64,000 nt of DNA from Siphonodentalium dalli (taxonomy: Eukaryota; Mollusca; Scaphopoda; Gadilida; Siphonodentaliidae). A program made the translations under genes and the position numbers. How positions within the stretch are numbered: the first letter of the stretch is position 1; every line of letters starts with the position of its first letter. This document shows positions 34,290-45,997 of this stretch, one piece after another. A model generated the notes under the pieces. The model saw only the letters and a program-made list of their open reading frames with translations. It ran no database searches and was not told the DNA's origin. The stretch is taken from contig CP136067.1 of assembly GCA_032622095.1 (NCBI GenBank), positions 195,384,052-195,448,051 of the forward strand, written 5' to 3'.

Positions 34290-35030
34290 CAACCTGATCA
34301 TGGTAACATGGCTCTCACAGAAATTACAACTGCAGCTACACAATTCAATCGTTGGTGTATTTATCAACATATTGATCCAGGACTTAACTTTGGAGCGTCG
34401 TGTGTAGGCTGTTCTGATTCCCTACCTCATCTCAATTTTGGCAGGTTTGAAATACTCACATTTGTGAGTTCTTGGTTCATGACGTCATCGAGTTTTGCCT
34501 TACTTTGAGTGACATACATGTAACATATACCGGAGGTCTCCCGGTACACACGGTCTTAATCCACTTGTTAAAATGGGGTTTCCGTAGGCGCCCTCCTACA
34601 ATCATTGTTACCAGCATGGCTGTTATTTATCGTTTACGAAATTCAATTACCCATATCAACGTCCGTTGTGCCGTTGGGGGCTGCATCATTGACCTTATTG
34701 CCATAGAAAACTTGTGGCTTCATAGTCATCACCTCGTTTTGCTGCTACCGTGATTTACAGGCAAACTTGAGGGCAATCCTGAATCGAGGTATCAACTTCA
34801 TCAACATAATTTCACTGAACCGTTCTTTATTCCGAAGTCTATGTTCTGAACACATCTTGCTCAACGTCGACCTGTTCGTTCTTGTCGGGAGGCAACTAAG
34901 TGTCATCCGTCTCGATCACGCTAAGTTGGCATCAGTTTTTAATCATGTTCAGTTACAACTTTTCAGGGCTGTCCCTAGTCCAGCCTTTTTACATATGGTT
35001 TGTTGTATGTCTCCAGCTCTATTTTGAAGA
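34290..35030 (+). pseudogene. DIRS-like tyrosine recombinase relic
   Basis: At about 34310 the frame reads LTEITTAATQFNRWCIYQHI, like the N-terminal SAM-like part of DIRS recombinases. At about 34515-34600 VTYTGGLPVHTVLIHLLKW then GFRRRPP matches the conserved VGxHPxVxRLLKGxFxxRPP stretch that precedes the catalytic fold. The catalytic R-H-R-Y residues could not be placed because of frame breaks. Recombinase instead of an integrase explains the lack of target duplication. Confidence 0.6.
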
Positions 35031-35705
35031 GACTAACCACACCATCCGGTATCTGTGATAAAATGATATTCTCCATCTCGTGTACCTTATTTAGGTCATA
35101 CTCTTCAACAGTTTCTCGATGCTTGTCAAGTGATTCTACTTGTCCAGTTTATTTATAGCCACACGAAATTCACTGGGTCCTTCCAGGCTTTCCAGTATTG
35201 ACTTTCGGATGATTATATTTGATTATTTTGGTCACATTCATCTGCATGTTGACTGCGTAATGTTAAAGCTGATCATATACCGGTACCTGTTTATATCTTG
35301 CGTATAGTTATATACATGTAAACTGTGTACACCTACATGTCTAATCCATGTCTAGTCTATCGGTTTATATATTCTTATATACGGTATCATTCTGATATAT
35401 GTACCTTGCATTGTTAGGAGACGTTTGGTGTTTGGTCTCCTAACCAATATTAACGTTTAATACATCATGTACTCTCTTTCGGCGGGTTAACACAAATGGT
35501 TATCCTGAGAGATATTGTAGATGCGTTCTTCATATTATACATACGTAAGAGTCTCTATGGGAATTATAGTGAACATACATCAAGAATCAGTGATATTCAC
35601 TGGTGCTATTAGTGGGGTAAATCACTAATAGTGAGTGTATTTGATGCATGTTTGATTAAGCCCACCTCCAGAAAAGTAGAGTGTTTATTGCTACGAAATA
35701 TGGTA

Positions 35706-35813
35706 GAATCCTAATGGTATCTGGTTTGAATAAGTAGTTACGAAATAAAAATGAAAATTTGATTATCAAATTGTAGTTTTATGAGTAACAAAGACTTATT
35801 TAAACCAGATACC
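35706..35813. repeat. DIRS-like internal complementary region
   Basis: AATCCTAATGGTATCTGGTT through AGTTACGAAATAAAA is the reverse complement of the left terminus (30916-30955). It runs straight into ATGAAAATTTGATTATCAAA through AACAAAGACTTATTTAAACC, the reverse complement of the right terminus (36080-36127). The two halves meet at a short A/T run equal to the T run at both element borders, as expected if it templates the circle junction. Confidence 0.85.
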
Positions 35814-35907
35814 AGCCCACCCTTCCTCCCCGCCGATTGTTATAATTTGTTATGAACTTAAATTAATATAACTCGGTGTTTTCACCATCGTTTGACGTTT
35901 TGACGCC

Positions 35908-35995
35908 AATTGAAGATGGGATGTCTCGTGGAATCTTGTTCCACGAGAGTTAGAATCTAGAAGTTTCGTTGCGCATGCGCATAAAGAAAAAATGC

Positions 35996-36029
<34 letters not shown>

Positions 36030-36130
36030 CTATTAAAGGGACACGCTGGATTGGAATCCTAATGGTATTTGCTTTGAATAAGTCTTTGTTACTCATAAAA
36101 CTACAATTTGATAATCAAATTTTCATTTTT
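35908..36130 (-). repeat. DIRS-like right inverted terminal repeat
   Basis: Mirror of 30916-31102 plus a longer tip containing TACTCATAAAACTACAATTT and GATAATCAAATTTTCATT. Includes the (TA)n run at 35999-36027. It ends in a T run that leads straight back into foldback-arm sequence (CAGGTTTGGAC). Confidence 0.8.
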
Positions 36131-36437
36131 CAGGTTTGGACAATTTATTCAAGTAAATAAAACCATCTTTGATATCAAAGATGTTTATTGTTTTGAGATG
36201 TCTTAAATGCGTTCACACAGATGTGTTTTAGACAAAATTACTCAAGATGGCTTCCAAAATTGAAACCAAATTTGGTGGGAAAAAAAACGTTTATTTTTTT
36301 TAACTTATAGCCCGAACATTATTCTCTGTTCCCAAGAGGTAGAAAATGGTGACTCACTTGGTTATTAACCATGTTACTTAATCTACTGGCAACTACATGT
36401 TTCTTTCTCGTTGTCCCAGTACCTTCTGAGACACGAC

Positions 36438-37496
36438 CAGTGTTCACGCTGTCGGTAGCCAAATTAGCCAATGGCTAATCTTTTTCGAATTTGGCTAATG
36501 TAAAATTTCATTTGGCTAAACTTTTGGCTAAACTTTTTTTTACCCCAAATGTAGACTGAAAGCATGGAGTCAGAAAGCTAATTAATAAAAGCGCTCAATA
36601 GATCGACATTCAAGACGAAGTTAGGTGACGAAAGTATTTCATTATTTTCGTACTTATGAAATATCGTTCCGTAACAGCAAAAGGTAAGCTCTAACAATTA
36701 GTGTACAGTAAACATATTTTTATTTCCAAATCTAACATAAATTTTGGCAAGTTGGTTTTCAATTCTGTGATATGAACGATCTAGTCCGAAAATATCGAAA
36801 CTGGGAATATATTGCCGACTGTACAAAGGGAAACCCGATCGCGGACAGTACAAAGGGAAACCCGATCGACAACTCTATCAACCAAGCGATCACACAGTGA
36901 TATGCAATCATCTTTAGTTTTCACAAGACGGACATTCAAAGACGCATGGACATTAAACCGACCGTGGTTGAATCATGACAATGTGAAGAAAGCAATATTT
37001 TGTAAAGTGTGCATTGACGCTGGTATATAAGCAATTTGTTCGTAACAGGCGGTTTTAATCTGGCGAAAGATTACGTCACTCTGCACGAAACAGCAAAAGG
37101 TTATTATTTTACATTTAATCCCCTAATCCCCCATTGTCTGTCTGGTCACTCACGGGACTCCCGCACAATGCATGTTTATGATGACATTGTATTTATGACG
37201 GTCGAGGTTTATGAGCACCAAGTGTAAGACAATAGCTTAATCAGCCAAATGTGAATCACGACAGATATTTTGTGGCTATTTGTCGTCAATACCGATACAG
37301 TCAAAATAATATGCATGCTTTTATGACAGATTGTAATTCATAAAAATTATTTAAATTATTGTGTATTTTAATTTGGCCAAAGTTTTTTTTAATTTGGCCA
37401 AAAAACATTTGGCTAAAGTTTTTTTCATTTGGCTAATAAAATTTTCATTTGGCTAAACTTTTGGCTAAAGTTTTTTTCGGTCCAGCGTGAACACTG
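36438..37496 (+). mobile_element. hAT element with 8-bp TSD and TTGGCTAA subterminal repeats
   Basis: GACACGAC flanks both ends (36430-36437 and 37497-37504), an exact 8-bp duplication. Terminal repeats are CAGTGTTCACGCTG and its complement, a classic hAT end. Both subterminal zones contain many TTGGCTAA words (about 36470-36535 and 37372-37470), probably transposase-binding sites. It interrupts foldback copy 2 and encodes only an N-terminal fragment (next feature). Confidence 0.9.
36812..37110 (+). pseudogene. hAT-type N-terminal zinc-finger fragment
   Basis: The frame from 36812 reads RRTFKDAWTLNRPWLNHDN and FCKVC (about 36932-37012), resembling the BED/TTF-type zinc finger at the start of many hAT transposases (FKxxWxxxxPWLxxD...FCxxC). 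After a stop at 37028-37030 the pattern continues in another frame as FVTGGFNLAKDYVTLHE (37039-37090), as in the linker and histidine part of that finger; the last expected histidine reads as tyrosine. The rest of the transposase is missing, so the element is an internal-deletion derivative. Confidence 0.55.
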
Positions 37497-37689
37497 GACA
37501 CGACAGATTCAATTAAATGATGTACTGTAGTATGGAATTTTGCCGAAAAATTCTTTTGGGATTCTAGCCATATTTTTGAACGGAAATGGGCAGAAGGCCT
37601 AAACGGAACTGAGTGAAACCATACTATGTGGCTACTCTCGACCATTAGCATCAAAATCAACTTAATGTATTGTGTATGTCAAAGTGGCA

Positions 37690-38690
37690 AATAGGGCGTG
37701 AATGTGTGTTCATAGATGGGGGTTAATAATTCTACAGGGAGTTATTGTATCATCATGCATGGTGATGTGTCCATGGTGAGAGGCATAGGTATACAAAGGG
37801 TGATTGTATGGTCATGTGTGATGTGAATAGCTACACAATGATTGTTTGTATGTTATTGAATTGGTGTATGGGTATAATGATAGTAGCTACATGGCAATAT
37901 GAGTGTGTTGTTTATGTATATATAGAGCGGCTGTATGATCATGATTGGGATATACGGGCGTACATTGGGTGACTATTGTCATGGATGGGTGTATATGTAT
38001 ACATATGTTGGTTGTATAATCATGTGTGTGTGCATGAACAAATAGGGAGTGGTCGTAATTGCTTATGTGTAATGCATATAGCTGTATACGGAATGACTGT
38101 AGTACTGTACGATCATGATTGTGTATATGCATGCATGGAGTATAACTGGACGGTCATTGGCGGCGTGTGGGTATATAAGTGTCCTTGTGGTCATGGTTGT
38201 ATATGTGATATATATGCATCTCTGCCTTAGCTGTATACATTTGTGGATGTATATATATACTGAGAGTAGCTGTATGATCATGGCTGGGGTGTGTGAGTAT
38301 ACATCGAATGGCTGAATTGTCATGGGCGAGGTGTATATGCAAACATGGAGTGTACGAATGGTCCTGGGGGGGGGTATTGGTATATCAATTGGAGAGGTAT
38401 ATATATGTACCTGGATTGACGCTTTGGTCACGAGGGGTGTATATGTATATCTTGATTTGGTAAATGGTCATGGGTGTGAAGAAAATGTATACAGGGAGTG
38501 ACTGTATGACCAATGGTGATGTCCTGCGCGTTGTATTGCTATACCTAGAAGGTCTGTATGGTCAATGATGAGGCGTCGATGTATACCTGAAGTGATTATA
38601 TAATAGGCATTGGTGGGGTGTGTATGTAATTTGTATATATTTATTGGCTATATGCCATGGTGTGGCCAATATGTATACAGGGAGTGATCC
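37690..38690 (+). repeat. ~42-bp minisatellite of foldback copy 2
   Basis: Same unit type as 14385-15290 (GGTCATG..TGTATATGTATACA, GGGAGTGACTGTATGA) but more diverged. Plus strand only; there is no inverted partner array. Confidence 0.75.
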
Positions 38691-38700
38691 TATGAATGCC

Positions 38701-38797
38701 GGCTGATACGGACCCTGGCTCTTACGGATCCTGGCTCTTGCGGACCCTGGCTGATACGGACCCCCGGCTTATACGGACCCTGGCTCATACGGACCTC
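38701..38797 (+). repeat. 16-bp tandem repeat, six units
   Basis: Units GGCTGATACGGACCCT, GGCTCTTACGGATCCT, GGCTCTTGCGGACCCT and so on, one of 17 bases. It abuts the end of the minisatellite and does not occur elsewhere in the window. Confidence 0.8.
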
Positions 38798-39035
38798 AAT
38801 TTTATTTATATTTTTCTTTATTTAAATAAATAAAAATACTGGCAACATACGTACTAAAGTAACAAAAATGTGAATATAATGAGGCACAACAAAAGTGTAA
38901 CAACATTCCACCAGACGATCAGTATTTATACTGGGGCGTACAGCTTGGGGACTGCTGGCAGTAATCCTCATTGACGAGTAGGGTTTGCTTTAACAGACAG
39001 TCAAGCTTCCCAAGTGTCGCTAACTTCTCACATGT

Positions 39036-40415
39036 TCTTGATTAGTCCAAGTCTTCTCGCACTAAAACCGGCTAAGATATTGGGATGGAGGTGCCGGTCT
39101 TTAGTCCGAGTTCCAGGCCCATGCATTCTTATGACACGACTTAAGCGTTAGTGACCCGCTCAAATAAAACCACAATTATATGAAATAAAATATCACAATT
39201 GCGACAATAAACGGATATTTTCCGCAGAAGACATGCTATTTGATCTGAAACCCACATCAGTTGTGAATTGAAAGCGGTAATTTAATGCGAAAAGAGACAT
39301 TTACCGCAATGTTTTCAAATTTTTTAAAGTATGCGAACTCAGTTGACCTCGCGAACTGTGTTCGGCATTTTCCGTTGAAAATATTCCGTAGGTTTTCGAC
39401 TGACAACGCAAATTACCATGAATTCTCCATTGTAATCGTAATTATGTGTGTCAATAAATAAAAAATAAATAGATTAATTAAACATTGAAGATATAAATGT
39501 AATACATTAAATAAATTACGGGGAATTACAACCCTCTCAAAGTTTAAAACAGTGTAAACACAACGACCATTAGAATAAATAATATGGTGCTACATTTCCC
39601 ACATTTGGTGGACTTCAGCGAAATTAAGATATACACTAAGCGAACAGAGCAATATACTGCTCTTGTTAAGCACACAAAAAATCAAACAAAATTTGTATAA
39701 ATTTTTAACCTTAAGTTTGAAAAGTCCCACTAAAACGGAAGAACTATATTTCGAAACTGTGTGATTCGGTTCTCCGATTATTTTATCAACACAAAAGTCA
39801 AAATGCACATGGATGAAAATCACACGCATGGCAAGTCAGACACAAGAGTTCTAATTTGCTCCAATTTTGACAAGTTGCTTGCGAAAATTGTCAACAAAAC
39901 TACCTTTCTGATCCTCCATTATGTCATTAAGTTTTTAGTGCGGGAATTGTTCTCAAAGCACATTGGAAACTGGACTTTGCGGCGATCGGTTTTCGCTATT
40001 TTGTTCGGAAAACCCCGCGCTATATATAGAAACGGAAACTAGAATACTCAGAACAAACACCGGACAATGCCGAAGTTCTTCGGAACCTGAGTTCGGCTTT
40101 CAGTTAAGTAAACAAACAGAAAAAACAGCGATGTTGGTGACAATCAACCGGAATATTCTATGCGTAATTTAACATGAAAGTTAGATTATTATACACCATT
40201 ATGACCATAAGATGTCTCTCTTTCCGATGTATATAGCATCATGTATTGATTCATTAGGTAAATCGAGTAAAATACACCACAGATTCCCGCCACAGATCGT
40301 GGGCGTAACTCGTGTGATAGGATTGGTATGCAAGCGGGCTTGGACTAAAAACAGCAAATCGCCATCCCAATATCTTAGCTGGTTTTAGTACAAGAAGACT
40401 TGGACTAGTTCTTGA
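39036..40415. repeat. ~75-bp inverted repeats 1.2 kb apart
   Basis: AGTCCAAGTCTTCTCGCACT followed by AAAACCGGCTAAGATATTGG at 39044 is mirrored by CCAATATCTTAGCTGGTTTT and AGTACAAGAAGACTTGGACT at about 40366-40406. Identity is roughly 85%. The interval (39111-40337) has no recognised gene; it could be an old element with these as ends. Confidence 0.55.
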
Positions 40416-41364
40416 TGGGACGAGATTCATGTGAAACGATTCTGGTAGATAAGAGATATGGGGACAATGCTTTGCTTCAAATCGAAGGAGAGTCATGTAC
40501 CAACAACTCAATAACATAGAGATTTTAAAATTTGAGCGTTCTTTGTGACAAAGATAACACAATCATTCCTGAATATTTCATGCAGACACTTATTTTCTTC
40601 GGATAGATAGGAAAACCAAAGACCGCTTCAATTACCAAATATATCAGGAACACATAGCCAGATGTTGTATCGATACTGACAGCGTCTGTTTTTTTCTTCT
40701 TCTATTAGATGGATCAGCTCGCAACGTCGTGTTTATCAGGTGTAAAGTAACACTGTTTAATATTTAATTACACATAAGAGCGTTATACCAAATCCCCCTT
40801 ATAGTGTTTTCGTTTCTTTTCTTTTGAACTGAATACGCATGCGAACATTTGGGTACTACCAGTTGAATTGCAGTCGGGAAGCACACATGGGTCGACACAA
40901 CATTCAATTTGACAATAGAGCGTTACTTTACGTCCCATCCTAGTGTCTTCTGAGTAATAATGCTTCCAGTACAGTATGTAATCAATACCGTGCGTCATGC
41001 TTGTTTAGAATAGAACATTTAGCTGTCAATTGATTAAGTAACATGTTTAATAACCAAGTGAATCACACTGTGCTACTTTTATGGAATAGCAGACAATAAT
41101 GTCCGGGATATATCTGAAAATATCAACTTTTCTACCAAATTTTGTGGACATTTTGCACACAAGCTTGAGTATTTATTTTCTGAAAACAAATCAGTGTGAT
41201 GCATTCTAGGTGGACCAAATTTTTTTTAATCAAAATTTTGAAAAACTAACACCAAACCAACCAAAGTTGGTTTGAAATCGGTCTAGTGGTCTGGGAGAAA
41301 AATACGAACAGACAAGACAGACGGACAGACAGATCCTACTCTGTTATGTATATATAGATGATAA
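40416..41364. other. No recognised feature
   Basis: Non-coding. A GACAGACGGACAGACAG-type microsatellite is at 41313-41332, beside the pogo-like end. Confidence 0.4.
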
Positions 41365-41510
41365 TACAGTAAAACTTCGTCAAGTCGAACGTCGGTAACT
41401 CGAAAAATTGACTGGTCCCGGCTGATCTTGTGTGAAAAGTCATTTAAATAAACATGGTTGTCGAAGGTGGTAAGTCGAACTCCGCTTAAGTCGAACAAAA
41501 TTTGGGCCCA
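41365..41510 (+). mobile_element. pogo/Tigger-like terminal fragment
   Basis: TACAGTAAAACTTCGTCAAG, then CGAACGTCGGTAACTCGAA and later AAGTCGAACTCCGCTTAAGT. The CAGTAAAAC(C/T)TCG start after TA and the repeated SGAAC/TCGAA words are typical of pogo-like (Tc1/mariner) ends. No opposite end was found. Confidence 0.5.
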
Positions 41511-42759
41511 CCAGACAGCTTATATCACTAATTACCATGGTTAAGATGAAACGCCTTCAGAATGAAAGCATTTGTGTTGCTCTTTCATATGCCATTGTCT
41601 TGAGAATACTAAGATGAACATAAGGGGCATTTTGGCGAAGGTCGCAATAGACGCGGGGTCGGGGTGTCAAAAATGGCCATATTTTGATTCCGATCTGATT
41701 ATCACCTCAGGATATAAAGTCTCTAAGAGATGGCGATTACAAAGTCGCAAAAATATTCTTTAATCGGATGATACATGGCAAAGTTATGAGCCCATAAACA
41801 TTAATACTATTGGGTTAGAATGGCTTGTCGCCAATACTCCGTCAAAATGAAAGCAGTTATTCCACTATTTGATTTGCCATTTTATTTAGAATACTGCGTT
41901 GAACTTTGGTCGACGTCGCATCTGGAAAGGGGTCAGGGAAGGGGTATTATATATGCCACTGTCTTTGTCATTGTTATATTATGAAACATCATATGTTCAT
42001 CGACGGTAGTCTGCCCTCTGAGACATGGAGATATCCAAATTTCCCGCCGGGAATTTGAAATCTAGTTCTGATTAATATTGTTCAAATTTATGATTCAGAC
42101 AACCCGTACATTGAAATATTTTAAATGTAGCTCTTTGGAAGCAGTACTCAGGCCTGCTCTATATTGTGTTTGGTCACATGTCGGGTTTGATGTCGTAGAG
42201 CTAGTATCATCATTGTCACATGAGCCATTGCAGTTATAGAGTTTGCGAGGTCCCGGTCTATATCACTTGACATGCCGTTAGATGTCACAGAACACGGACA
42301 TATAATAAGATTAATCATTTCATTAAAGTACTGAATCAACGTTAAGTGTATACATGCCAGTTACCATGGTAACCAGCTACATGTGTGGTGCATAAATACT
42401 TTCCTAGGGGTCATTTTGAGCAGATAAATGTTAACCATCCCTAACTACTAATTGATACATAACTTAGCATGCTGATACAGAAAACTGTTGTCAAACAGTC
42501 AAACATATCAGGCCAAAACAAACACGTCGCTTTCAGGAACCACACTCCCCCCAATAAGAAAACCATGTACCCCACACATTATGAACCTCCTTCTGAGATT
42601 GAAATACATCACAAGGGAATGTAATATATAAGTTTGTTCAGAATTTGTATGTGATTATTTATTGTGTTCATATCTCGTGCAATATTACAGAACATTATGC
42701 ATAAGTGTAGATGTTATTGCATTTGCTTTGATGTGAGCAAAACCAATGTTATCAACTTT
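41511..42759. other. No recognised feature
   Basis: Non-coding, no repeat matched within the window. Confidence 0.4.
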
Positions 42760-43680
42760 TCCCGAATGACCTTGACATTTATGTTTGACCTTGACATATA
42801 CACATAGCAGATGACAGCACATTGTGTATGACCTTCACCCACATGTAATGTATATGAACTAATCTTACCCAGACCAATTATACTTTTAGATATGACCTTT
42901 TTCCATTTTTTGACAACAATAGTATATGTTGCCATGACAACAATAATATCTACATTTTCTTTCCACTTTTGCTCACTACAACAGGGCTAATAATAATGGA
43001 CAATCCACAAGCTTTCCAATGGTATATAATAATCAGTTATATACGAATTTGCATTAAACTCTTTAAATATGGCCCTTTTCCTCCACTGGCCGCTCTCTTG
43101 TATAACCATGTCTCTGGTCAAAATAGTACAGAATTTTGCTTATTACGAAAGGGTACCACCAACTTTGAAGGTCTATATCTCGGGATTGAATTGTTATTAT
43201 TGCTAAAACTATTATTCTACACGAAGTGGTGGTCCTCAAAATTATTTTAAATATATTTTCGTCTTTCAATATCTTAAATTTCAATCAAGTGAGTCAAAGT
43301 TATATGATATATAGTATCGGAAAAAGCACACATTTGTTTTTGCAATGACCTTGACCTTTACATATGACCTGACCTTCCCAAGAGGAGAACACCATTTCAA
43401 AAGTTAGACAACAATGAGTGTTCATACAAACCAACATAATATTTGAGATAATGGAAATAATTCTCGCCATACATGCAATTTAACACCTAGTTTCCAAACT
43501 CAGTTAAAATCAGCCCTCGTTGCTATGGAAACAGGAATTTCGCTATTTGTCCCAAATATTGTTCTCTAAGATTTGAGTATGTTGCACCTATTGACTTACT
43601 CTATATGACGGCACCTTTGCCATTTGTGTTGCAATTAGTTTTGGGTTAAACCCTAATTCGCCTGTACTAGTAGTAGACTT
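42760..43680 (-). repeat. Inverted, diverged copy of the 28.5-29.7 kb repeat
   Basis: Read on the minus strand from 43680, it follows the order of that repeat: TAGTACAGGCGAATTAGGG, CAAAACTAATTGCAACACAA, TTTGGGACAAAT, GTTTCCATAGCAACGAGGGC and then TCAAGGTCA words. Two further TGACCTTGA words occur at 42768-42794 on the plus strand. Confidence 0.6.
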
Positions 43681-44701
43681 TCTATATCAGAATTTAAAGT
43701 TCCTCTCCCCAGTCAATCAAGGATTCATAGTGTCCATGCGTAGTTACTATAGTATGGATACAGACAGTATACTGTATAAATATGACTGCATGTCTACCAT
43801 ATCAAACACCCTTCTGGGATGGGCACTATTTAAAAACAGCATATGGAATTATTTACTGGTTTGTATGGGTGTATAAAACTTACAAGCATGCAATGCCAGT
43901 GTGCATAAGGAACTTCAAAGTTGGGGGCAATTTGAATCAGCGCTGAGGTGTGGTACCTCAGTCAAGGTGTGGCCTGTGGTACCGGTACCATTTTCAATGT
44001 GGTGAGGGTCTTTATATTTCAATGCAATCGAGGGACATTTACACCCTGTGCAATGTGACTGAGGCGCATGTAAGATATCCTGTGTCTTAGGTCCTGTGTC
44101 CTGTGTCTTAGGTCCTGAGGTGTATGACCAAATATATAAGTGAGGTTTGAATTAATATCATACAAGTTATGTTATTATAAAGTCATAGAAAAGCCCTATT
44201 ATGGTGTTCATCTTGGGCCTGTTGATATGTCAATATTGTGCTCTGAGGAAGATGTGCCACCACAATCTAAACTGAGAGAATAATTACAAGAGAACTGCAT
44301 AGTTGAGTGCTTGGGAGGCATTTGTTTGTCCACATTGACAATACTTATCATATTATTGTGCTACATTAACTGTTTTCTTACAATATACATGGACAGCATT
44401 AACACAAGTATAAAGAGTAAGCATTAATGCACTTCTTAACTGTTCGGGGGAAAAAAAAAAATCCCTACCTACCTACCTGGATTTTTTGGCATAGTAATAC
44501 GAAACAAATATTTTATTTTTTTCGGCCTAATCATGCTTGTTCCGCACCGCAAGCATTTGCTCATTTCTCGGGATACCAAACGCCACATAGAAATAGGGCA
44601 TGCGAATATGCTTGACATGGGCATCTTTTGACATGTAGTTTGCACCACAACATATGTGTGTGCGATATTAATATATACATATGTGTTTTATTATAAATGA
44701 A
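43681..44701. other. No recognised feature
   Basis: Non-coding sequence up to the left breakpoint of the segmental duplication. Contains a run of three GTGTCTTAGGTCCTGTGTC-like words at about 44090-44120. Confidence 0.4.
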
Positions 44702-44883
44702 GTAAATGATGGGAATATATATATATAACAACATGACATTTATTGTCAGGTATTATTTATTTCCATCTTTCACTTCATTTAACTCACATTTTATTAATAT
44801 TGCACATGTATACAACATAGCAATGAATTGAATCAACTTTACTTGGTTCATCTATGCCGAGCTGGAAATAAATAATAAATACT

Positions 44884-44901
44884 CCCCCCCCCCCCCCCCC
44901 C
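44884..44901 (+). repeat. Poly-C tract (18 C), copy A
   Basis: Uninterrupted C run; the counterpart at 51972-51988 has 17. Length is unreliable in such tracts. Confidence 0.8.
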
Positions 44902-45580
44902 ATCAAATGAGGCCAGAACACATTAACATAATTTATCCACATATGTGATCGGACACTTGTTAAATCAATTATGAGTCACAGGGCCGATCTCCTGATCAGT
45001 GATATTCGAGACGAAGTTCCTGGGATGATATAAATATCTATAGCTATACATCCAGAGTCCAGAGAAACCGTTTGGTGTATTCCAAGCGGATATTGTTAGA
45101 CGGGTTGTGAGTTTACAACCATGGGCAATTTTGATCGATATTTCCAGTCACCAACAAACTACGCAACTATTCATGAAAGAATATTTACATCGCATGTCTG
45201 TATTGCACTAAATCATGTTTGGTGATTGGTCATTTGCCAATTGCGTCACCCTGTTTACATCCCAATAATTCAGAGATCTCTCAAGTGTAACACGAACAGA
45301 AAGTTACAAATTGTTGACCTAATCTGACCTAATCACTAAAAGCGGTCAGCAGAATAATTGGGCGTGCTTTTCAAAGTTCAGCCGAATTGCATCTGAAGCA
45401 AGTTATTTATATCCATTACGTTATCGTAGCTAGGAGTTTGGAAATCACATATCGGGCTGAATTAATGTGCTGCATGGGCTAGTCTCCAATTGTCGGTCTT
45501 TTTGTGAAAATACATAAGAATACACTCAGCTTTTATATGGGAATAAATCTTCAAAAAGCTATATAAATTTAAGATAAGAT

Positions 45581-45727
45581 ATGAATGTAGTGGGTGTGTA
45601 TGTTATTGGGGGATACGGTACTGTGGTCGTTAGGGGCACATTTAGTGTAAACCTCTCCGCAGTTTACACAATGTACCACAAATACCACTGTAATTCCTCC
45701 AATAACACACACACCCACTACATTCAT
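45581..45727. repeat. Hairpin repeat, copy A
   Basis: ATGAATGTAGTGGGTGTGTA...TTATTGGGGGA is mirrored by TCCTCCAATAA...CACCCACTACATTCAT, a ~33-bp stem around an 80-base loop; a small foldback. Confidence 0.7.
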
Positions 45728-45812
45728 TTCTTATAATTAGATCCCACAAGACTGTGTAATTCCATAACACCACACCATGGCTGGAGCTTCCTGAAATTTT
45801 ACGAAAACCCTG

Positions 45813-45997
45813 TGCCAATGTATAGGGAGCCTCGCATATATAAGAGAATACATTGTCCTAACAATATTTGCCTTAACTTGTAAGCCAGTGCATTCTCTTA
45901 TATGTATGCGAGGCTCCTTGTGGGAGACTGCATGTATAAAAGATTGTACAGGATACTTAATGTGGCACCAGCGCGGCTTCTGTCATAAAAGGGTTAA
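45813..45997 (-). repeat. Diverged relative of the twin-palindrome MITE, copy A
   Basis: CCCTGTGCCAATGTATAGGG and TCGCATATATAAGAGAATAC recall palindrome P1 and AGTGCATTCTCTTATATGTA recalls P2, much diverged. The right end, read outward-in, is TTAA-CCCTTTTATGACAGAAG followed by CCGCGCTGGTGCCA, a second piggyBac-like terminus different from the main family. Its TTAA (45994-45997) directly abuts the TTAA of the next MITE. Confidence 0.6.

Larger units (their letters stand above)
30916..36130 (+). mobile_element. DIRS-like tyrosine-recombinase retrotransposon, degraded coding region
   Basis: A 5.2-kb insertion in foldback copy 2. Inverted terminal repeats: left 30916-31102, right 35908-36130, sharing GACTTATTCAAA..., AGGATTCCAATCCAGCGTGT, an AT run, GCGCATGCGCA, and TCTCGTGGAACAAGATTCCA. 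Just inside the right end an internal complementary region (35706-35813) carries the complement of the left terminus joined to the complement of the right terminus, the diagnostic DIRS layout. There is no target duplication; both borders lie in a short T run. Coding relics in the order gag-like, reverse transcriptase/RNase H, tyrosine recombinase run on the plus strand with many frameshifts and stops. Confidence 0.85.
30641..38690 (+). mobile_element. Foldback family, copy 2 (half element, interrupted twice)
   Basis: Three blocks are collinear with the left arm of the 13020-18286 element. 30650-30915 matches ~13655-13912 (GGCTTACAAGTTGTGGT-type words, AGAAATATTGGATTTTTCT, TCACAAACTTGACAT). 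36130-36437 matches ~13913-14195 (CAGGTTTGGACAATT, CTCAAGATGGCTTCCAAAAT). 37505-38690 matches ~14205-15290 (GTATGGAATTTTGC, GAAATGGGCAGAA, then the minisatellite). Divergence from copy 1 is clearly higher than between the two arms of copy 1. The breaks are filled by the DIRS-like element and the hAT element. No inverted right arm is seen. Confidence 0.75.
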
